Assembly (NCBI RefSeq): GCF_003752025.1
Contig: NZ_RJKR01000007.1
Coordinates: forward strand, 1-64,000
Reading direction: 5' to 3'
Source: Curtobacterium sp. PhB115
Lineage (GTDB): Bacteria > Actinomycetota > Actinomycetes > Actinomycetales > Microbacteriaceae
DNA: 64,000 nt
In this document: positions 61,328 to 64,000 of the stretch, one piece after another
Position numbering within the stretch: the first letter of the stretch is position 1
Layout: each line of letters opens with the position of its first letter
The notes under the pieces: model-generated
What the model saw: only the letters and a program-made list of their open reading frames with translations
Databases searched by the model: none
What the model was told of the DNA's origin: nothing
Position numbers and translations under genes: made by a program

Positions 61328-62323
61328 ATGCCCCTCCTGAGCATCCCGAGCCCGAGCACCGCCTGGCAGTACTTCGACCTGACCGCCTGGCTGCGCGACG
61401 TGTTCGGCTGGTCGCTGCCGCTCGACTTCCGCATCCACGCCTACGCGATCTGCATCCTGCTCGGGATCGTCGCCGCGGTGATCCTCGCGAACCGCCGCCT
61501 CAACGCGCGTGGTGTCGAGCGCTGGATCATCATCGACATCGCGATCTGGGCTGTCCCTGCCGGCATCATCGGCGGCCGGCTCTTCCACGTGTTCACGCAC
61601 GTGTCCGACTACTTCGGCCCGGGCATCGACCCGTTGTCGTTCCTCTACATCTGGGAGGGCGGCCTGGCGATCTTCGGCGCGCTCATCCTCGGGTCCGTCG
61701 GTGCCTGGATCGGCTGCCGACAGGTCGGGCTCCGGTTCACGTCCTTCATCGACGCGGTCGTCCCCGGGGTCCTGCTGGCCCAGGCCTTCGGCCGCCTCGG
61801 CAACTACTTCAACCACGAGCTCTTCGGCATGCCGACGAGCCTGCCGTGGGGTCTGCAGATCGAGTCCTCGAACGCCGCGTTCCCGAAGGGCCTGCCCGAG
61901 GGCACGCTGTTCCACCCGACGTTCCTCTACGAGATCATCTGGAACGTCCTCGGCGTCGTCGTGATCCTGCTGCTCGACCGCAAGTTCACGCTGCAGTGGG
62001 GCCGCGTCCTCGCGCTCTACCTCATCTGGTACGGCCTCGGCCGCTCGTTCCTCGAGTCCATCCGCGTCGACACGAGCGAGACCTTCGCGGGCATCCGCAC
62101 GAACGTCTGGATGTCCTTCGCCGCGATCCTGCTGGGTCTCATCATCTTCATCGTGCAGACGCGACGGCACCCGGGCCGGGAGCCCAGCCCCTACCTGCCG
62201 GGCCGCGAGCCGCGTCCGAAGTCCGATGTAGACTCGGACGACACCTTCTCGGAGCACGACGACGACGCAGCAACGACCGCCGCGGACTCCGATCCGGTCA
62301 CCACCACTGCCGATCACGCGTAG
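61328..62323 (+). CDS. lgt: Prolipoprotein diacylglyceryl transferase
   Basis: Integral membrane enzyme that adds diacylglycerol to the lipobox Cys of prolipoproteins. The 331-residue protein has seven hydrophobic segments. The RIHAYAICILLGIVAA start and the signature FGRLGNYFNHELFG near residue 155 with its essential Arg and Asn are visible. HPTFLYEIIWN near residue 195 and WYGLGRSFLESIRVD near residue 235 follow. A ~50-residue acidic tail (DSDDTFSEHDDDAATT) is extra. The trpA-lgt-gltB order is common in actinobacteria. Confidence 0.96.
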   Translation: MPLLSIPSPSTAWQYFDLTAWLRDVFGWSLPLDFRIHAYAICILLGIVAAVILANRRLNARGVERWIIIDIAIWAVPAGIIGGRLFHVFTHVSDYFGPGIDPLSFLYIWEGGLAIFGALILGSVGAWIGCRQVGLRFTSFIDAVVPGVLLAQAFGRLGNYFNHELFGMPTSLPWGLQIESSNAAFPKGLPEGTLFHPTFLYEIIWNVLGVVVILLLDRKFTLQWGRVLALYLIWYGLGRSFLESIRVDTSETFAGIRTNVWMSFAAILLGLIIFIVQTRRHPGREPSPYLPGREPRPKSDVDSDDTFSEHDDDAATTAADSDPVTTTADHA

Positions 62324-62338
62324 GAAGCACCCCTCCTT

Positions 62339-62518
62339 CGAGACCACCGGTCTCGCGCGGCAGAAGCAGCAGCAGCACCAGCACCAGCACCAGAGCAGCA
62401 GCACACCACCAGGCCCCCGCCACAAGCGGGGCACGGGCACCAGTCCCGCCCGCTCGGGCGGAACGCACCACCGGGCCACCGCTGTCCCTGTTCCACTTCC
62501 TCGTGAGGACGGTTCCCC
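62339..62518 (+). promoter_or_regulatory. Hairpin- and CAG/CAC-rich leader before gltB
   Basis: The 195-bp lgt-gltB gap has a perfect hairpin CGAGACC-ACC-GGTCTCG at 62339-62355, a run of CAG and CAC triplets at 62361-62400, and two further GC hairpins near 62412-62450. No T-run follows the first hairpin, so it may be a weak lgt terminator or leader structure. No TANNNT box near gltB is convincing. Confidence 0.4.
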
Positions 62519-64000
62519 ATGGCGCTCCAGCCACCCCAGTCCCCGGCCACGAATTCCCTCGTGCCGCCGCACCGTCGGTTCTCGGCGATCCCGGACGCCC
62601 AGGGCATGTACGACCCGGCGAACGAGAAGGACGCCTGCGGCCTCGCCATGGTGGCCACGCTCCGTGGCACGCCCGGGCACGACATCGTCGACGCGGCGCT
62701 CGGTGCGCTCCGGAACCTCGAGCACCGTGGTGCCGTCGGGTCCGACGCGGGCACCGGTGACGGCGCGGGCATCCTGTGCCAGGTACCGGACGAGTTCCTG
62801 CGCGCCGTGGTGCCGTTCGAGCTGCCGGCGGCGGGGGAGTACGCGGTGGGGACCGCCTACCTGCCCGTGAACGAGGACGACCGTCACGCGGTCAAGGGCG
62901 CCGTCGAGCGGCTCGCCCGTGAAGAGGGCCTGAAGGTCCTCGGGTGGCGTGAGGTCCCGGTCCGCCCCGACGTGCTCGGCACCCTGGCCCGTGCCGCGAT
63001 GCCGGCGTTCGAGCAGCTGTTCGTCGCGTCGATCCGGCACGACGTCCACGGCGCCGCGTGGAGCGGCATCGCCCTGGACCGCCAGGCCTTCCGTCTCCGG
63101 AAGCGCGCCGAGCACGACAACGACCTCTACTTCATGTCGCTGTCGAGCCGCACCATGGTCTACAAGGGCATGGTCACGACGCTCCAGCTCGAGCCCTTCT
63201 ACCCCGACCTCAGCGACGAGCGCTTCGCCTCCAAGCTCGCGATCGTGCACTCGCGCTACTCGACGAACACCTTCCCGTCGTGGCCGCTCGCGCAGCCGTT
63301 CCGGACGATCGCGCACAACGGTGAGATCAACACCGTGCGCGGCAACCGCAACTGGATGCGGGCGCGGCAGTCCCAGCTCGAGAGCGAGCTGCTCGGGGAC
63401 ATGGCGCCCCTGCTGCCGATCGTCAGCCCCGGCGCGAGCGACTCGGCCTCGTTCGACGAGGTCCTCGAGCTCCTCACCCTGACCGGCCGGTCACTGCCGC
63501 ACGCGGTGTCGATGATGGTGCCGGAGGCCTGGGAGAACCAGGTCGGGATGGACGCCGAGCTCCGCGCGTTCTACGAGTACCACTCGATGCTCATGGAGCC
63601 GTGGGACGGTCCGGCCGCGATCACCTTCACCGACGGCTCGCTCGTCGGTGCGACCCTCGACCGCAACGGACTGCGCCCCGGCCGGTTCCTCGTGACCGAC
63701 GACGGCCTCATCGTGATGGGGTCGGAGACCGGCGTCATCGACGTGCCCGCCGAGAAGGTCGTCCGCAAGGGCCGACTGCGCCCCGGCCGGATGTTCCTGG
63801 TGGACACCGAGGCCGGTCGCATCATCGAGGACGACGAGGTCAAGCAGGGCCTGGCGTCCTCCGGACCGTGGGGTCAGTGGCTCGACGAGGGCCGCATCAA
63901 CCTGAACGACCTGCCGGAGCGCGAGCACATCGTGCACACCCCGGCCTCGGTGACCCGTCGTCAGCGTGCGTTCGGCTACACCGAGGAAGAGGTCCGGATC
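62519..64000 (+). CDS. gltB: Glutamate synthase (GOGAT) large subunit, 3' end missing
   Basis: Transfers the glutamine amide to 2-oxoglutarate. The window holds 494 residues from ATG 62519, about a third of the ~1500-residue protein. The class II glutaminase domain has its nucleophile at Cys40 in [16 protein letters not shown] after a 39-residue propeptide. [18 protein letters not shown] near residue 70, [19 protein letters not shown] near residue 244 and [15 protein letters not shown] follow. The frame is open to the window end. gltD is expected downstream. Confidence 0.96.
   Translation, partial: MALQPPQSPATNSLVPPHRRFSAIPDAQGMYDPANEKDACGLAMVATLRGTPGHDIVDAALGALRNLEHRGAVGSDAGTGDGAGILCQVPDEFLRAVVPFELPAAGEYAVGTAYLPVNEDDRHAVKGAVERLAREEGLKVLGWREVPVRPDVLGTLARAAMPAFEQLFVASIRHDVHGAAWSGIALDRQAFRLRKRAEHDNDLYFMSLSSRTMVYKGMVTTLQLEPFYPDLSDERFASKLAIVHSRYSTNTFPSWPLAQPFRTIAHNGEINTVRGNRNWMRARQSQLESELLGDMAPLLPIVSPGASDSASFDEVLELLTLTGRSLPHAVSMMVPEAWENQVGMDAELRAFYEYHSMLMEPWDGPAAITFTDGSLVGATLDRNGLRPGRFLVTDDGLIVMGSETGVIDVPAEKVVRKGRLRPGRMFLVDTEAGRIIEDDEVKQGLASSGPWGQWLDEGRINLNDLPEREHIVHTPASVTRRQRAFGYTEEEVRI

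Noticed and set aside
62361..62400. Gln/His-rich leader peptide sensing glutamine ahead of gltB
   Set aside because: The frame reading CAG and CAC codons has no ATG, GTG or TTG upstream in the gap, so it is not translated on present evidence.

Overview
The window reads as chromosomal DNA of a high-GC actinobacterium, most likely Microbacteriaceae and probably close to Curtobacterium (inference). The evidence is strong G/C bias at third codon positions, many GTG starts, an actinobacterial gene order and actinobacterial families such as mIHF, degenerate PriA, DUF349 and the HGxxPAAW protein. Both ends cut genes: rseP at the left and gltB at the right. I see no rRNA, tRNA, CRISPR array, transposase or phage gene. 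Nearly all genes are on the + strand; the minus strand holds only isolated accessory or housekeeping genes.

Layout. 1-6.5 kb: rseP end, an NCS1 permease with an isochorismatase-family hydrolase, ispG, proS. 6.6-11.6 kb: the transcription/translation cluster nusA-ylxR-infB-rbfA. 11.6-20.7 kb: mutY (minus), a kinase-like pseudoenzyme, truB, two membrane proteins, ribF, a DUF349 protein and a membrane-anchored cyclophilin (both minus), rarA, rpsD. 20.8-28.9 kb: a small membrane protein, alaS, ruvX, mltG and aroC-aroK-aroB. 28.9-33.6 kb: an accessory block (flavin monooxygenase, nucleoside deaminase, two small minus-strand ORFs, an ABC1/UbiB kinase) lying between aroB and efp. 33.7-48.1 kb: efp-nusB, then the near-continuous pyrR-pyrB-pyrC-membrane protein-carA-carB-pyrF-gmk-rpoZ-metK-priA run. 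48.3-52.7 kb: DUF4383 protein (minus), fmt-rsmB, an NAD(P)-binding protein divergent from a TetR regulator. 52.8-64 kb: rpe, hisE-hisG-hisF-hisI, trpE, two small membrane proteins, trpC-trpB-trpA, lgt, gltB.

The genes form tight operons for pyrimidine, histidine/tryptophan and shikimate synthesis, with 1-4 nt stop/start overlaps (ATGA, GTGA, TGATG) that imply translational coupling. A recurring signal is a TANNNT -10 box ending 6-7 nt before the start codon, seen at 13 genes on both strands, which points to leaderless transcription. Regulatory sites of special interest are a PyrR-type RNA hairpin that would sequester the pyrR ribosome site, a structured leader before rpsD, a four-pentamer 11-bp-phased palindrome exactly midway between two divergent TAGCGT -10 boxes at 30.65 kb, and paired CTAGG palindromes between the TetR gene and its divergent neighbour. 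The main protein oddity is a fusion of the nucleoid protein mIHF to guanylate kinase. No large unknown system is evident; the novelty lies in regulatory sites, one fusion, one pseudoenzyme and small repeats.
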